Positions 15,225 through 24,047 of a stretch of DNA of 64,000 nucleotides are shown in pieces (the first letter of the stretch is position 1; the number at the start of each line of letters is the position of its first letter). The stretch lies in contig JAJDYI010000086.1 in NCBI GenBank assembly GCA_022825235.1, positions 1 through 64,000 on the forward strand, in the 5' to 3' direction. The stretch is from Alphaproteobacteria bacterium. GTDB lineage: Bacteria > Pseudomonadota > Alphaproteobacteria > TMED109. The notes beneath the pieces were generated by a model. That model was not told the DNA's origin. It did not search any database and saw only the letters and a list, made by a program, of their open reading frames with translations. Made by a program: the position numbers and the translations under genes.

Positions 15225-15739
15225 GCGACGCCCCGCTTTCCTCCAGCGGGTCCCGAAGGACACGGTTCCCCGCCTTCGCCGGTACTATCAGGGCGCTACG
15301 ACTTCCCGCTCCCGCATGTCCTTCGGCTCATTGTTTTCGCCAGCCGGCTCCGCAGGACGCCTGCTCGGGTTCGTGTCCGCGCACTGCGCTCCCGCCGTCC
15401 TTGCAGGCCCGGACGGCGGGCCGGGGTCTGGATTGTTCACAACTGGCCCTTCCCTTCTCCAGCGTGCTTTGCCCAACGGGCGAAAGCGGGACCTCCCAGG
15501 TTGCCTGGCGATCCATCCCGTGACTTTGCGACGGTCTCCGACCCCGGACGGCCCAGACCACCTCGCCAATAACGGTGGCCCCGGTGCTGCCCCCGCAACT
15601 GCAACCACGAAGGCACCGACATTGTGAGTTTCGAGGCTCGATAGCGCCGCTTCGTCACCCGCTGTGTACGCTTCACGACGGGCGTTGCCCCACGCCATGC
15701 AACACGCGCTTCCGGCTGGCGGACTGCGCCTTTGCCGGA

Positions 15740-15765
15740 CGGGAGTCGAACCCGCTGGATCGCTG
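15740..15765 (-). other. tRNA/tmRNA T-arm-like motif
   Basis: On the minus strand GCGGGTTCGACTCCCGT has a five-pair stem and the invariant TTCGACT loop, followed by CCGGC. No matching 5' acceptor strand or anticodon arm was found within a tRNA length, so it is not a complete tRNA. It may be an attachment-site scar between the intron and the integrase relic. Confidence 0.35.
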
Positions 15766-15856
15766 CGAAAGGGTTCAGATCATCTCTTTCTCCTTCCCAG
15801 GTCTTGGCCTGGCGCAATGCAGTTTTCAGTTGTCAGGAATGTGCAGATTTCGATTG

Positions 15857-15958
15857 TCATTCACAGCCGGGCGCGATGTGCAGGTACGGCGTACCGTCGT
15901 CGGCGTACCGGCCGGGCGCAGCTGTCCACTTCACCCTTGCGACGGTGAGGCGCCCCAT
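15857..15958 (-). pseudogene. N-terminal remnant of a tyrosine integrase
   Basis: The ATG at 15,958 opens a 33-codon frame reading MGRLTVARVKWTAAPGRYAD and then GTPYLHIAPG. This matches the N-terminal arm-binding segment (DUF4102 type) of phage and island integrases, which typically read LTxxxVKxAKPGRYADGGGLYL. A stop follows and the catalytic domain is absent. It lies about 140 bp from the 3' end of tRNA-Thr in the same orientation, the usual place of an island integrase. Confidence 0.65.
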
Positions 15959-16097
15959 GATCGTTCTGCCGTTTTTTCCGCGCGCAAAACGACGACATGC
16001 GGGAACCGTCAGGAACGGGTGGGGATGGTAACCTCTTGCTTTTGCAAGCCTTGCATCGACAGGACGGGAACGCGCGACAGATCCTGCAATTGGCGCA

Positions 16098-16173
16098 TGG
16101 TGCCGACGGAGGGACTTGAACCCCCGACCCACGCATTACGAATGCGTTGCTCTACCGTCTGAGCTACGTCGGC
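16098..16173 (-). tRNA. tRNA-Thr (CGU)
   Basis: On the minus strand the gene runs from GCCGACGTAGCTCAG through the anticodon loop TTCGTAA (anticodon CGU) to GGTTCAAGTCCC and CGTCGGCA, with CCA encoded. The acceptor stem GCCGACG/CGTCGGC is perfect. Its 3' end faces the integrase remnant, so it is a plausible attachment site for the left-hand island. Confidence 0.95.
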
Positions 16174-16236
16174 GATTTGCTCGCGGAAATCTACCCTAGC
16201 ACGTCCCGGCCTGCAGCCCGGGGGCAGGGGACGGCG

Positions 16237-17670
16237 TCACCCGGTCAGCTGACGGCCGGGCGGGTCTGCGGGCCGGGTGCCGGGCAGCCGGATCCGTATC
16301 CGCAGGCCGGGGCCGTTGTCCTCCAGGCTCAGGGCCCCCTCGTGCAGGCGGACGACCGCGGCCACCAGGGACAGCCCCAGTCCGCTGCCGGGGAGGTCCC
16401 GGCTCGTGCTGAGGCGGACGAACCGGTCGAGCACCCGCCGGCGTTCGGACGCCGGGATACCGGGTCCGTCGTCGGCGACGATGAGCTCGCCATCGCCCGC
16501 CGGGGTGACGCGGACGGCAACACGGATGCTGCCGCCCGGCGAGCTGTACTTGATGGCGTTGTCCAGCAGGTTCGACAGGCTCTGTGCAAGCAGGGTGCGG
16601 TGACCGGAGCACACGCACGGCGTCTCTTCCGCGTGGACGAAGAGTGCCAGGCCCGAATCGTCCGCGACGGGTTCGTAGATCTCCGCCAGCTCCCGCACCA
16701 GCAGGGCCAGATCCACCGGCTCGAACTTCGGCTTGACCCCGCTCTCCAGCTGCGCGATCTCCAGCAGTCCGTTGAAGGTTTCGATCAGCTGGTCCGCCTC
16801 GGCGATGGCCCGGTCCAGGGCGTGCTGCTGCTTGGCCGAGTCGTTGGCGTCGAGCAGCGCGGCCTCGAGGCCGCTCCGGAGGCGATGGAGGGGCGTGCGG
16901 AGATCGTGCGCGATGTTGTCGGTGACCTCCTGGAGGTTCTTCACCAGTCCCTCGATCCGCTCCATCATGATGTTGAACGTGCCGGCGAGACGGTCCAGCT
17001 CATCGCCGGATCCGCGCTCCGGGAGGCGCTGGGTCAGGTCGCCCACCAGTACGTTGCGGGCGGCGGAATTGATCCGGTTGACCCGCAGCAGGGTCTGGCG
17101 GGCGATGAGCGCGCCGCCGGCGAAACCGAGAACGAGGACGATGCCTCCGGCCCAGAGGAAAGACTCGGTGAAGCGGCCCTCGACCATGCGCAGCCCCTGG
17201 ATGTCCCGGCCCACGAGGATCTGCAGCCCCGGCTGGAGCAGCACGATCTGCGCCCGCGCCGCCCGGGTCTCGAGCAGCCCGCCGCGCTCCGGCAGCGAGT
17301 AGTTGAAATTGACCCATCCGTTGGGGTCGGCGTCGCCGGTCGGCCACGAGTCGAGGTTGCCGGTGGTCAGGGTCGGCTGGCCTGCGAACGAGAGCAGGTA
17401 GAGGCTGGTCGTCTGCCCGTAGCTCCGGTCTTCGACGAGGTGGCGGAGCGTCCTGGGTCCGCTCCGCCGCAGCTGGGCGGACAGGAACTGCAGCTCGCGC
17501 TGGATGCTCTCGTCGGTTTCGCGGTTCAGCAGTCCGACGGACATCGTGTGGACGAGGGTCAGCAGGGCGGAGCCCGTGACCGCCACCAGCACCAGGTAGA
17601 GCAGCGTGAGCTGGACCGCCGCCGTGCGCAGCAGCGAGAAGCGGGGCAGCGGCGGTACGGCGCCTGCCAT
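16237..17670 (-). CDS. Sensor histidine kinase (HAMP, HisKA, HATPase)
   Basis: This 477-aa inner-membrane sensor kinase has TM1 at about 20-43 (LTLLYLVLVAVTGSALLTLV), a periplasmic sensor of about 120 aa, and TM2 at about 172-192. A HAMP domain ends in RLPERGSGDELDRLAGTFN. The H-box contains DNIAHDLRTPLHRLR (phospho-acceptor His near 259). The ATPase domain shows NLLDNAIKYS (N box), DDGPGIP (G1) and GSGLGLSLV (G2). It is encoded immediately after an OmpR-type regulator, the stop and start sharing one base (TGATG), so the pair is coupled. The signal sensed is unknown. Architecture resembles TctE/QseC-like kinases. Confidence 0.93.
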   Translation of the reverse strand: MAGAVPPLPRFSLLRTAAVQLTLLYLVLVAVTGSALLTLVHTMSVGLLNRETDESIQRELQFLSAQLRRSGPRTLRHLVEDRSYGQTTSLYLLSFAGQPTLTTGNLDSWPTGDADPNGWVNFNYSLPERGGLLETRAARAQIVLLQPGLQILVGRDIQGLRMVEGRFTESFLWAGGIVLVLGFAGGALIARQTLLRVNRINSAARNVLVGDLTQRLPERGSGDELDRLAGTFNIMMERIEGLVKNLQEVTDNIAHDLRTPLHRLRSGLEAALLDANDSAKQQHALDRAIAEADQLIETFNGLLEIAQLESGVKPKFEPVDLALLVRELAEIYEPVADDSGLALFVHAEETPCVCSGHRTLLAQSLSNLLDNAIKYSSPGGSIRVAVRVTPAGDGELIVADDGPGIPASERRRVLDRFVRLSTSRDLPGSGLGLSLVAAVVRLHEGALSLEDNGPGLRIRIRLPGTRPADPPGRQLTG

Positions 17671-18356
17671 CAGCGGGTCGTGCCGGACGTGCGGAGCGAG
17701 TAGCCGGCCCCCCGGATGGTCTGCAGCAGCGGCTCGGGGAAGCCGCGGTCGATCTTCGCGCGCAGGCGGCTGATGTGGACATCGATGACGCGCGTCTTGG
17801 GCTCGAAGTGGTAGCCCCAGACCTTTTCCAGCAGCATCGTGCGCGTGACGACCTGGCCGGCGTTCTCGAGCAGGAACTCCAGCATCCGGAACTCGCGCGG
17901 CTGCAGCTCGATCGGCTTGCCGGCGCGCTGGACGGTGCGTTTCAGGCGATCGAGCTCGAGATCCGCCAGCCGCAGCGTCGAAGCCGTCACCTCCGACGAG
18001 TGCCGCCGCACCAGGGCGTCCAGCCGGGCCCGTACCTCGGCGAACGCGTACGGTTTGACGACGTAATCGTCGCCGCCCGCCTCCAGGCCGCGCACCCGGT
18101 GGTCGACTTCCCGCAGGGCCGACAGGAAGAGTACGGGGGTGTCGATTTTCTTGGCGCGCAGCTGCCGGACCATGGCGAGGCCGTCGAGTTCGGGCAGCAT
18201 GCAGTCGACGATCAGGGCGTCGGGCTGCGTCTCGAGAGCCCGGTCCAGACCGGTCATTCCATCCGGGGCGTGATCGACGACGTGGCCGAGCTCAGAGAGG
18301 CCTTTGACCAGGAATTCCGCCGCGACCCTGTCGTCTTCCACGATGAGAATGTGCAT
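17670..18356 (-). CDS. OmpR-family response regulator
   Basis: This two-domain regulator of about 228 aa starts at MHILIVEDDRVAAEFLVKG (18,356), chosen over an upstream ATG because it places the receiver domain at the N-terminus. The receiver has the acidic pair DD at 8-9, phospho-acceptor Asp in LIVDCMLPELDG and Lys in KPYAFAEVRARL. The C-terminal winged helix contains LQPREFRMLEFLLENAGQVV, RTMLLEKVWGYHF and VDVHISRLRAKID. It is co-transcribed with the downstream sensor kinase. The target genes are unknown. Confidence 0.94.
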   Translation of the reverse strand: MHILIVEDDRVAAEFLVKGLSELGHVVDHAPDGMTGLDRALETQPDALIVDCMLPELDGLAMVRQLRAKKIDTPVLFLSALREVDHRVRGLEAGGDDYVVKPYAFAEVRARLDALVRRHSSEVTASTLRLADLELDRLKRTVQRAGKPIELQPREFRMLEFLLENAGQVVTRTMLLEKVWGYHFEPKTRVIDVHISRLRAKIDRGFPEPLLQTIRGAGYSLRTSGTTR

Positions 18357-18820
18357 CGACGACGTCTCCTGTCCCTGCACACGATTTGGTGCCCTCGGAA
18401 GGTCCGTGCAAATCCAGCGCCTGCCACCTCCCGTGACGGGGGTCTCCGCCCTCGATCGGAATCCTCTTGTTTCGGCCCCGATCCTAGCCCGCCGGACCCC
18501 GCTTAGCGATGGTGCCCGCTGGGGCGCAGGGCGCGTCGATGCCGGGTTCCGCGCCGGCGTCGGCCCGGCGGCCGCTGCCGGCGCAACGCTTCAGGAGCCG
18601 CGCGCGCCGCACCGGGGCGATGGTCCGTGACCACCTGCCCCGCCGACACACCGGCTGGCCCGCCCGATCGTGCGTCGGGGGGCGCCGTCCTCGGGAAGCC
18701 GGCAGGCGCACGCCGCCCGGCCGTCGCCCGACGGGCGGGAGCTGGCCGGACGAAACGGGTATGTGATGGCGGCGGCGGGTTTCCGGCGCGGCTGCCGGCG
18801 GGCGCCCGGCGTTCCGGGCC
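18357..18820. other. Intergenic, no gene seen
   Basis: This GC-rich stretch lies between the two-component operon and hspQ. Open frames are Arg/Ala/Gly-rich and have no recognisable similarity. It probably holds the promoter of the regulator-kinase operon near its left end, but no clear promoter motif was identified. Confidence 0.45.
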
Positions 18821-19159
18821 TCAGTTGACGTTTTCGGACTTGAGGGTGTAGCGGCCCTTCTCGGGGCCGTCGAACAGTCGGGGAATCTGCGGATGCAGGC
18901 ACGGCTGCCTGCTCGTGTCCGGCAGCAGGTTCTGCTGGCTCACGTACGCGATGTAGGGACCGTCCTCGCTTTCCGCGAACAGGTGGTAGAAGGGCTGGTC
19001 CTTGCGGGGACGGAGATCTTCCGGGATCTGCTGATACCACTCCTCGGTGTTGTTGAATTCCGGGTCCACGTCGAAGACGACGCCGCGAAAGGGATAAATC
19101 CGGTGCCGGACCACCTGGCCAAGCCCGAACTCCGCCCGCACGTTCAGCGGCTTCTGCAT
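18821..19159 (-). CDS. hspQ: Heat shock protein HspQ
   Basis: The 112-aa protein begins MQKPLNVRAEFGLGQVVRHR (ATG 19,159), matching the HspQ/YccV family. The conserved block YPFRGVVFDVDPEFN and the motifs KDQPFYHLFAE and PYIAYVSQQNLLPD are intact. HspQ is a heat-shock protein that modulates Lon protease specificity and promotes turnover of mutant DnaA in enterobacteria. A longer in-frame extension to 19,231 lacks similarity and is rejected. It stands alone between convergent neighbours. Confidence 0.93.
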   Translation of the reverse strand: MQKPLNVRAEFGLGQVVRHRIYPFRGVVFDVDPEFNNTEEWYQQIPEDLRPRKDQPFYHLFAESEDGPYIAYVSQQNLLPDTSRQPCLHPQIPRLFDGPEKGRYTLKSENVN

Positions 19160-19252
19160 GATCGTGTCCTTTTGCGTGTACCGACAGGTACTAACCTGCC
19201 CGCAGTTTACCAGATGGGGTCCGGCCGACATAGGTTCAAGTCCGGGCCGGGC

Positions 19253-19840
19253 TCATGCCGCCAGCGCCTCCCGGACCATTTCGAGCCGGTCCTGGCCGAA
19301 GAACATCTCGCCGCCGACGAACATCGTCGGGATCCCGAACAGCCCGCGTTCCACGGCGGCGTCCGAACGCGCGCGGAGCTCGGCCTTGACGTCGTCCTCC
19401 TGCACGCGGCGCATCAGGAACTCGGCATCCAGCCCGCCTTCCCGGAGGCAGCGGACCACCTCTTCCGGTTTGCCGAGGTCGACGTCGTGCACCCAGAACG
19501 CGGGATAGATGACGTCGAGATAGGCATCGAGCTGCCCGGCCTGCTGGGCGGCGACGGCGCCGCGCATTAGGCCGATGGTGTTGATCGGGAAGGCGCTGTT
19601 GTAGACCAGCGGGACGCCGTAGCGGCGGGCGAACCGGGCCAGGTCGAGGGCCAGGTACCGTCCCTTGGCCGGAACGTCGGCCGGGGTCGCGTTGCCGGTC
19701 GCCTTGAAGATTCCGCCCAGCAGGACCGGGCAGTACTCGATGTCCGCACCGGTCTCGGCGGCAATCGCGGGCAACTGCGACCATGCGAGGTAGCCGCTCG
19801 GGCTTCCCACATCGAAATAGAACTCCACCCGCTTGGTCAT
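19253..19840 (-). CDS. DsbA-family 2-hydroxychromene-2-carboxylate isomerase-like protein
   Basis: The product is 195 aa and starts MTKRVEFYFDVGSPSGYLAW (ATG 19,840). The motif FDVGSPSGYLAW has Ser where thioredoxins have the first Cys, as in the kappa-class GST / HCCA isomerase group that uses glutathione. Further conserved pieces are VLLGGIFKATGN, LARFARRYGVPL and the C-terminal GIFGIPTMFVGGEMFFGQDRL-type loop (here RGLFGIPTMFVGGEMFFGQD). It is likely cytoplasmic. Its real substrate is unknown, since no aromatic degradation genes are adjacent. It diverges from the MmgE/PrpD gene with about 90 bp between them. Confidence 0.88.
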   Translation of the reverse strand: MTKRVEFYFDVGSPSGYLAWSQLPAIAAETGADIEYCPVLLGGIFKATGNATPADVPAKGRYLALDLARFARRYGVPLVYNSAFPINTIGLMRGAVAAQQAGQLDAYLDVIYPAFWVHDVDLGKPEEVVRCLREGGLDAEFLMRRVQEDDVKAELRARSDAAVERGLFGIPTMFVGGEMFFGQDRLEMVREALAA

Positions 19841-19931
19841 GGGCGTTGCCTCCACTGTCGAAGAGCCGGGCGCCGACCATATACTGGCCGGTCCCGCGTG
19901 GCGACACGACGCGCTCCGAGGAGCATCGCCG

Positions 19932-21212
19932 ATGCCCAGCCTGACCGAGCAGCTCGTGGAGTTCATCGAGGCCAAGCCGATTGGCGAGGCGGACCTCGAG
20001 AAGGCCTCCCAGTACGTCCTGGACGCCCTGGCGAACACCCAGGCCGGCCAGTCGACCGGGCCGGGCAGGATCATCCGGGCGTGGGGGGAGGGTGCGGGGC
20101 ACGATGCCGGCCGCGAGGCATTCCGGCTCGGCGCGCTCACGCACATCCTCGAAGCCGACGACCTGCACCGCGAATCGGTCACGCATCCGGGGTGCGTCGT
20201 GGTCCCGGCGGCGTGCGCGCTCGCGGGCTCCACGCGCGCCGACGGGCGGGCGTTCCTCACCGCGGTCCTGAAGGGGTTCGAGGCCATGTGCCGCATCGGC
20301 GCGGCGGTCGGCCCGACGCACTACCGGACCTGGCACAACACGGCGACCTGCGGTCCGTTTGGTTCCGCCTACGCGGCCGGCACGCTGCTCGGCCTCGGAC
20401 CGCCAGCGATGGTGCACGCGCTGGGCAATGCCGGCACGCAGTCGGCGGGGCTGTGGGAGTTCATCGCGACCGGAGCGATGAGCAAGCACCTGCACGCGGG
20501 CCGGGCCGCGGAGGCGGGCGTCGTGGCGGCCGAGCTGGCCGCGCACGGCTTCACGGGCGCCCCGTCGATCCTCGAGGGACCCCGCGGGTTCTTTGCCGCG
20601 GCCTGCCCGGACGCCGATCCGGAGGCGGTGCTGCGGGCTCCGGAAGCCCCGTGGCAACTCCACCGCACGTCGATCAAGCCGTGGCCGTCGTGCCGGCACA
20701 CGCATCCCGCCATCGACGCCGCACTGGAGCTGGCGCCGCAGGTGGACGGGCTCCAGCGGGTCGAGGCGCGCACCTACCGGGCCGCCGTCGACGTCTGCGA
20801 CAACGAGCGGCCGAGCACGGAATACGAGGCCAAGTTCTCCCTGCAGCACTGCATCGCCGCGGCGCTGACGGACAAGGAGGTCGTGTTCGCCAGTTTCGGG
20901 ACGACCGCCCGGGGGCGGCACGCCGACCTCGCCGGTCAGGTCGAGGTGGCGTCCGGTTCGCCGTACGACGAGGCCTACCCCCGCGCCTGGGGGGCGTCGG
21001 TCCGCGTCGTCCTGGGCGATGGCCGCGTGCTGGAGGCGACGCGCGAGCACGCGCTCGGCGACCCCGACGCACCGCTGTCCCCGCGCCGGCTGGAGGCCAA
21101 GGCGCGCGACCTGCTCGCCCTCGGCGGCGCGGACCCGGAGCCGCTGGTGAACCAGGTGCGGGCGCTCAGTGCCGGCGGGTCCCCGGCCGGCCTCGCCGGT
21201 CTCGTGGCCTAG
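19932..21212 (+). CDS. MmgE/PrpD family protein
   Basis: This 426-aa protein belongs to the family of 2-methylcitrate dehydratase PrpD and cis-aconitate decarboxylase. The family blocks LGALTHILEADDLHRESVTHPG, here AFRLGALTHILEADDLHRES, then GYEAMCRIG-type KGFEAMCRIGAAVG, and GTQSAGLWEF and HLHAGRAAEAGVVAAELA are clear. The ATG at 19,932 has GAGGAG upstream. There is no prpB or prpC nearby, so methylcitrate cycle function is not supported and the true substrate is open. Its end overlaps the end of the convergent cyclophilin-like gene by a few bases. Confidence 0.9.
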   Translation: MPSLTEQLVEFIEAKPIGEADLEKASQYVLDALANTQAGQSTGPGRIIRAWGEGAGHDAGREAFRLGALTHILEADDLHRESVTHPGCVVVPAACALAGSTRADGRAFLTAVLKGFEAMCRIGAAVGPTHYRTWHNTATCGPFGSAYAAGTLLGLGPPAMVHALGNAGTQSAGLWEFIATGAMSKHLHAGRAAEAGVVAAELAAHGFTGAPSILEGPRGFFAAACPDADPEAVLRAPEAPWQLHRTSIKPWPSCRHTHPAIDAALELAPQVDGLQRVEARTYRAAVDVCDNERPSTEYEAKFSLQHCIAAALTDKEVVFASFGTTARGRHADLAGQVEVASGSPYDEAYPRAWGASVRVVLGDGRVLEATREHALGDPDAPLSPRRLEAKARDLLALGGADPEPLVNQVRALSAGGSPAGLAGLVA

Positions 21213-21601
21213 CCGGTCTCGTCGACCTCGCTCGCCCGGCCGATCCAGACCGGATCCCCGTCCCTGACCTCCCGCAGGTCAGCCGGGTCGCCCGCGGCAT
21301 CGGCCCAGACATTGACGGCGCTCACCAGGCGAATCTCGTCGCCGCGCGACACCGGCGTCCGTCCGTACCCGATGGCGATGGCCGAACCGCCCGTCCAGTA
21401 CGCGATTTCGCCCTTTTCGACGACGTCGCGCGCATCGGCCTCCAGCGCCGCCGAGACGGGTACGTGGAAGTAGACCTCCTCGCCCCACGTCTGCGCGACC
21501 GACTGCTGCGGCAGTTCCCGGAGTATCGCCCTGGCGGTGGGCGTGTCCCGCGGCGTCAGCTCGAGTTCGATGGCGTTGATCCGGACCACGATGCGTTCCA
21601 T
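21209..21601 (-). CDS. Cyclophilin-like fold protein (TM1367/DUF3830 type)
   Basis: The 130-aa product starts MERIVVRINAIELELTPRDT. It carries the family pattern PTARAILRELP, TWGEEVYFHVPV, VVEKGEIAYWTGGSAIAIGYG, PVSRGDEIRL and VNVWADAAGDP. These small proteins share the cyclophilin fold but lack the residues of prolyl isomerases, and their biochemical role is unknown. Some occur beside amidohydrolase or transporter genes. Here it converges on and overlaps the MmgE/PrpD gene and is divergent from the molybdenum hydroxylase gene. Confidence 0.82.
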   Translation of the reverse strand: MERIVVRINAIELELTPRDTPTARAILRELPQQSVAQTWGEEVYFHVPVSAALEADARDVVEKGEIAYWTGGSAIAIGYGRTPVSRGDEIRLVSAVNVWADAAGDPADLREVRDGDPVWIGRASEVDETG

Positions 21602-21727
21602 CCGTCGTACCTCCCCGGGGCGTGGGACCATCGGGCGCACCGCCTGGTACACCTTGTCCGAAGCCTGCTGCCCCTTATCATGCGCCGTTGAGCGGGCGCG
21701 GACGAATGCCCCCAACAAGGAGCTTCC

Positions 21728-24037
21728 ATGGCCCAGTTCGGCATTGGTCAGCCCGTGGAACGGGCCGAGGATCCCCGATTCCTGACCGGCAGGGGACGTT
21801 ATACCGCCGACCTCTCGCTGCCTGGGCAGGCCTGGCTGCAGGTCGTCCGCTCGCCGATGGCCTGTGCGGACATTCGATCCGTCCGCACCGAGGCCGCCTT
21901 GCAGGCGGAGGGCGTGCTCGGCGTCTTCACCGCCAGCGACCTGGCGGAAGCGGGGGTCGGCCAGCTGCCGCCGCTGTATGTGGGCAAGAACCGCGACGGA
22001 TCGGACAACCTGGTGCCGTCCCGCCCGGCGCTCGCCGGGGAGCGGGTGTACTACGTGGGGGAACCCGTCGCCGTCGTGGTGGCGGAAACGGCGAATCTCG
22101 CGCGCGACGCCGCGGAGCTGGTCGAGGTCGACTACGAGGAACGCCCGGCCGTCACGGACACCGCCGGCGCCCTGGCGGACGGTGCTCCCCAGATCCACGA
22201 CGGCATTCCCGGCAACCTCTGCTTCGACTGGTCGCTCGGCGACGAGGCCGAGACGGACGCGGCCTTTGCAAAGGCGGCGCATGTGGTGTCGCTCGACCTG
22301 GTGAACAATCGCTTGGTCCCGAACCCGATGGAGTGCCGCGCCGCGGTCGCCAGCTACGAGGAAGGCAGCGGTTTCTCGATCACCTGCGGTTCCCAGGGCG
22401 TGCATCTGCTGCAGGGGCAGTTCGCGAGCATCCTGGGCGTGGAGGCCGATACGGTCCAGGTGCGCACCGACGATGTCGGCGGCGGTTTCGGGATGAAGAT
22501 CTTCCTGTACCCCGAGTACATCCACGTGCTGTTTGCCGCGCGGGCCCTGGGTCGCCCGGTCCGCTGGATTTCCGAGCGGTCCGAGGCGTTTCTTTCCGAC
22601 ACCCATGGCCGCGACCATGTGACCCGCGCCGAACTGGCGCTGGACGCCGATGCGCGGTTCCTCGGGTTGCGGGTGCGCACGGTCGCGAACCTCGGCGCCC
22701 AGTGCTCCAACTTCGGAATTTTCGTGCCGACGCTCGCCGGCACCATGATGCTGACGGGCTGCTACCAGACGCCCGCCGTGTACGCGAACGTGCTCGGCGT
22801 GTACACGAATACCCCGCCGGTGGATGCCTACCGGGGGGCCGGGCGCCCCGAGGCGGCGTTCGTGGTGGAGCGGATCGTGGAGAAGGCCGCGCGTGAGCTG
22901 GGTCTTGCACCCGACGAAATTCGCCGCCGCAATTTCATCCGATCCGACCAGATGCCGTACACCACGCCGATGGGCGAGATCTACGACACCGGCAACTTCG
23001 TCCAGAACATGGACGACGCCATCACCCGTTCAGACTGGGCCGGCTTCGAACAGCGCCGTGCCGAGTCGGAGCGCGGCGGCCGGCTTCGCGGGATCGGGAT
23101 GGCCAGCTACATCGAAGCCTGCTCGAGCGGCGCGCCCGAGGAGGCGACCATCGAGATCGGCGCCGACGGCCGCGCGCGCGTGCTGATCGGCACCCAGTCC
23201 AACGGGCAGGGCCATGAAACGGCCTACCGGCAGATCGTGTCCGAGCGGCTGGAGCTCCCGTTCGACCAGATCGACATCGTCCAGGGCGACACTGCGACGA
23301 TTGGCTACGGAGGCGGTACCGGCGGATCGCGCTCGGTCCCCGTCGGCGGTGCGGCGCTGTCCGATGCGGCGTTGCAGGTGATCGAACGTGGCCGGAACCT
23401 CGCTGCCGACCAGCTGGAGGCCTCGGTGGAGGACATCGAGTTCCAGGATGGCCGGTTCAGGGTGCCCGGCACCGATCTGGAGGTGTCTCTCGGCGAGGCG
23501 TCCCGGCGCGCCGCCGAGGCCGGCGACCCCCTCTCGGAAGCCGCCCGGTGGACCCCGCCGGCCGCGACGTTCCCGAACGGCACCCACGTGTGCGAGGTGG
23601 AGGTGGACCCGGAAACCGGGGCGCTGCGGATTGCCCGGTACACCGTGGTGGACGACTTCGGGACGGTCATCAACCCGCTGCTTCTCGAGGGCCAGGTCCA
23701 CGGCGGGATCGTCCAGGGGCTCGGGCAGGCGCTGCTCGAGCACACGCAGTACGATTCCGAATCGGGCCAGCTGCTGAGCGCGTCCTTCATGGACTACGCG
23801 ATGCCGCGCGCGGACGACGCGCCGCACATCGATTTCACCTACAATACGGTCCCATCGACCACCAACGCGCTGGGGATGAAAGGGGCCGGAGAAGCGGGCG
23901 CCATCGGTGCTCCGCCGGCCATCATCAACGCGCTTGTCGATGCCCTTCGCCCCTACGGCGTCGAGCACGTCGACATGCCGGCAACGCCGGAGCGTATCTG
24001 GTCGCTGATCGACACTGGCTCTCGTCGAGCCGCCTGA
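21728..24037 (+). CDS. Xanthine dehydrogenase/CoxL-family molybdopterin-binding subunit
   Basis: The 769-aa catalytic subunit has the a/b-hammerhead domain (RYTADLSLPGQAWLQVVRSP) and the Mo-binding domains. The motifs are GGGFGMKIFLYPE, AYRGAGRPEA (the form-II-type loop, not the AYxCSFR of true CO dehydrogenase) and GTQSNGQGHETAYRQ. TGGSRSVPVGG follows, and the C-terminal GAGEAGAIGAPPAIINAL carries the catalytic Glu. It probably oxidises an aldehyde, purine or other N-heterocycle. Neither the 2Fe-2S small subunit nor the FAD medium subunit is adjacent, which is unusual. AAGGAGC precedes the ATG. A TTG-started aminotransferase follows after 10 bp, so they may be co-transcribed. Confidence 0.9.
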   Translation: MAQFGIGQPVERAEDPRFLTGRGRYTADLSLPGQAWLQVVRSPMACADIRSVRTEAALQAEGVLGVFTASDLAEAGVGQLPPLYVGKNRDGSDNLVPSRPALAGERVYYVGEPVAVVVAETANLARDAAELVEVDYEERPAVTDTAGALADGAPQIHDGIPGNLCFDWSLGDEAETDAAFAKAAHVVSLDLVNNRLVPNPMECRAAVASYEEGSGFSITCGSQGVHLLQGQFASILGVEADTVQVRTDDVGGGFGMKIFLYPEYIHVLFAARALGRPVRWISERSEAFLSDTHGRDHVTRAELALDADARFLGLRVRTVANLGAQCSNFGIFVPTLAGTMMLTGCYQTPAVYANVLGVYTNTPPVDAYRGAGRPEAAFVVERIVEKAARELGLAPDEIRRRNFIRSDQMPYTTPMGEIYDTGNFVQNMDDAITRSDWAGFEQRRAESERGGRLRGIGMASYIEACSSGAPEEATIEIGADGRARVLIGTQSNGQGHETAYRQIVSERLELPFDQIDIVQGDTATIGYGGGTGGSRSVPVGGAALSDAALQVIERGRNLAADQLEASVEDIEFQDGRFRVPGTDLEVSLGEASRRAAEAGDPLSEAARWTPPAATFPNGTHVCEVEVDPETGALRIARYTVVDDFGTVINPLLLEGQVHGGIVQGLGQALLEHTQYDSESGQLLSASFMDYAMPRADDAPHIDFTYNTVPSTTNALGMKGAGEAGAIGAPPAIINALVDALRPYGVEHVDMPATPERIWSLIDTGSRRAA

Positions 24038-24047
24038 GAACATTCCC

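Larger units (their letters stand above)
13803..15710 (-). mobile_element. Group II intron (5' end approximate)
   Basis: The minus strand carries a long structured leader ahead of the reverse transcriptase. It includes the conserved-type block with GAGCCGAAGGACATGCGGGA and GGGAAGTCGTAGCGCCC. The intron-encoded protein follows, and after it a domain V-like 34-mer (13,837-13,870) and a domain VI-like hairpin ending near CTACCC. This order (domains I-III, ORF in IV, V, VI) is diagnostic of a bacterial group II intron. The 5' boundary (GUGYG-type) could not be fixed and is given only approximately. Because the reverse transcriptase frame is broken, the element is likely immobile, though the ribozyme may still splice. 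Confidence 0.75.

Noticed and set aside
15728-15815. A complete tRNA around the T-arm-like motif
   Set aside because: No acceptor stem partner or anticodon arm of the right spacing could be found.
15437-15817. Minus-strand protein gene of 126 codons in the intron leader
   Set aside because: It covers the structured RNA of the group II intron and the T-arm-like scar and has a basic, low-similarity composition.
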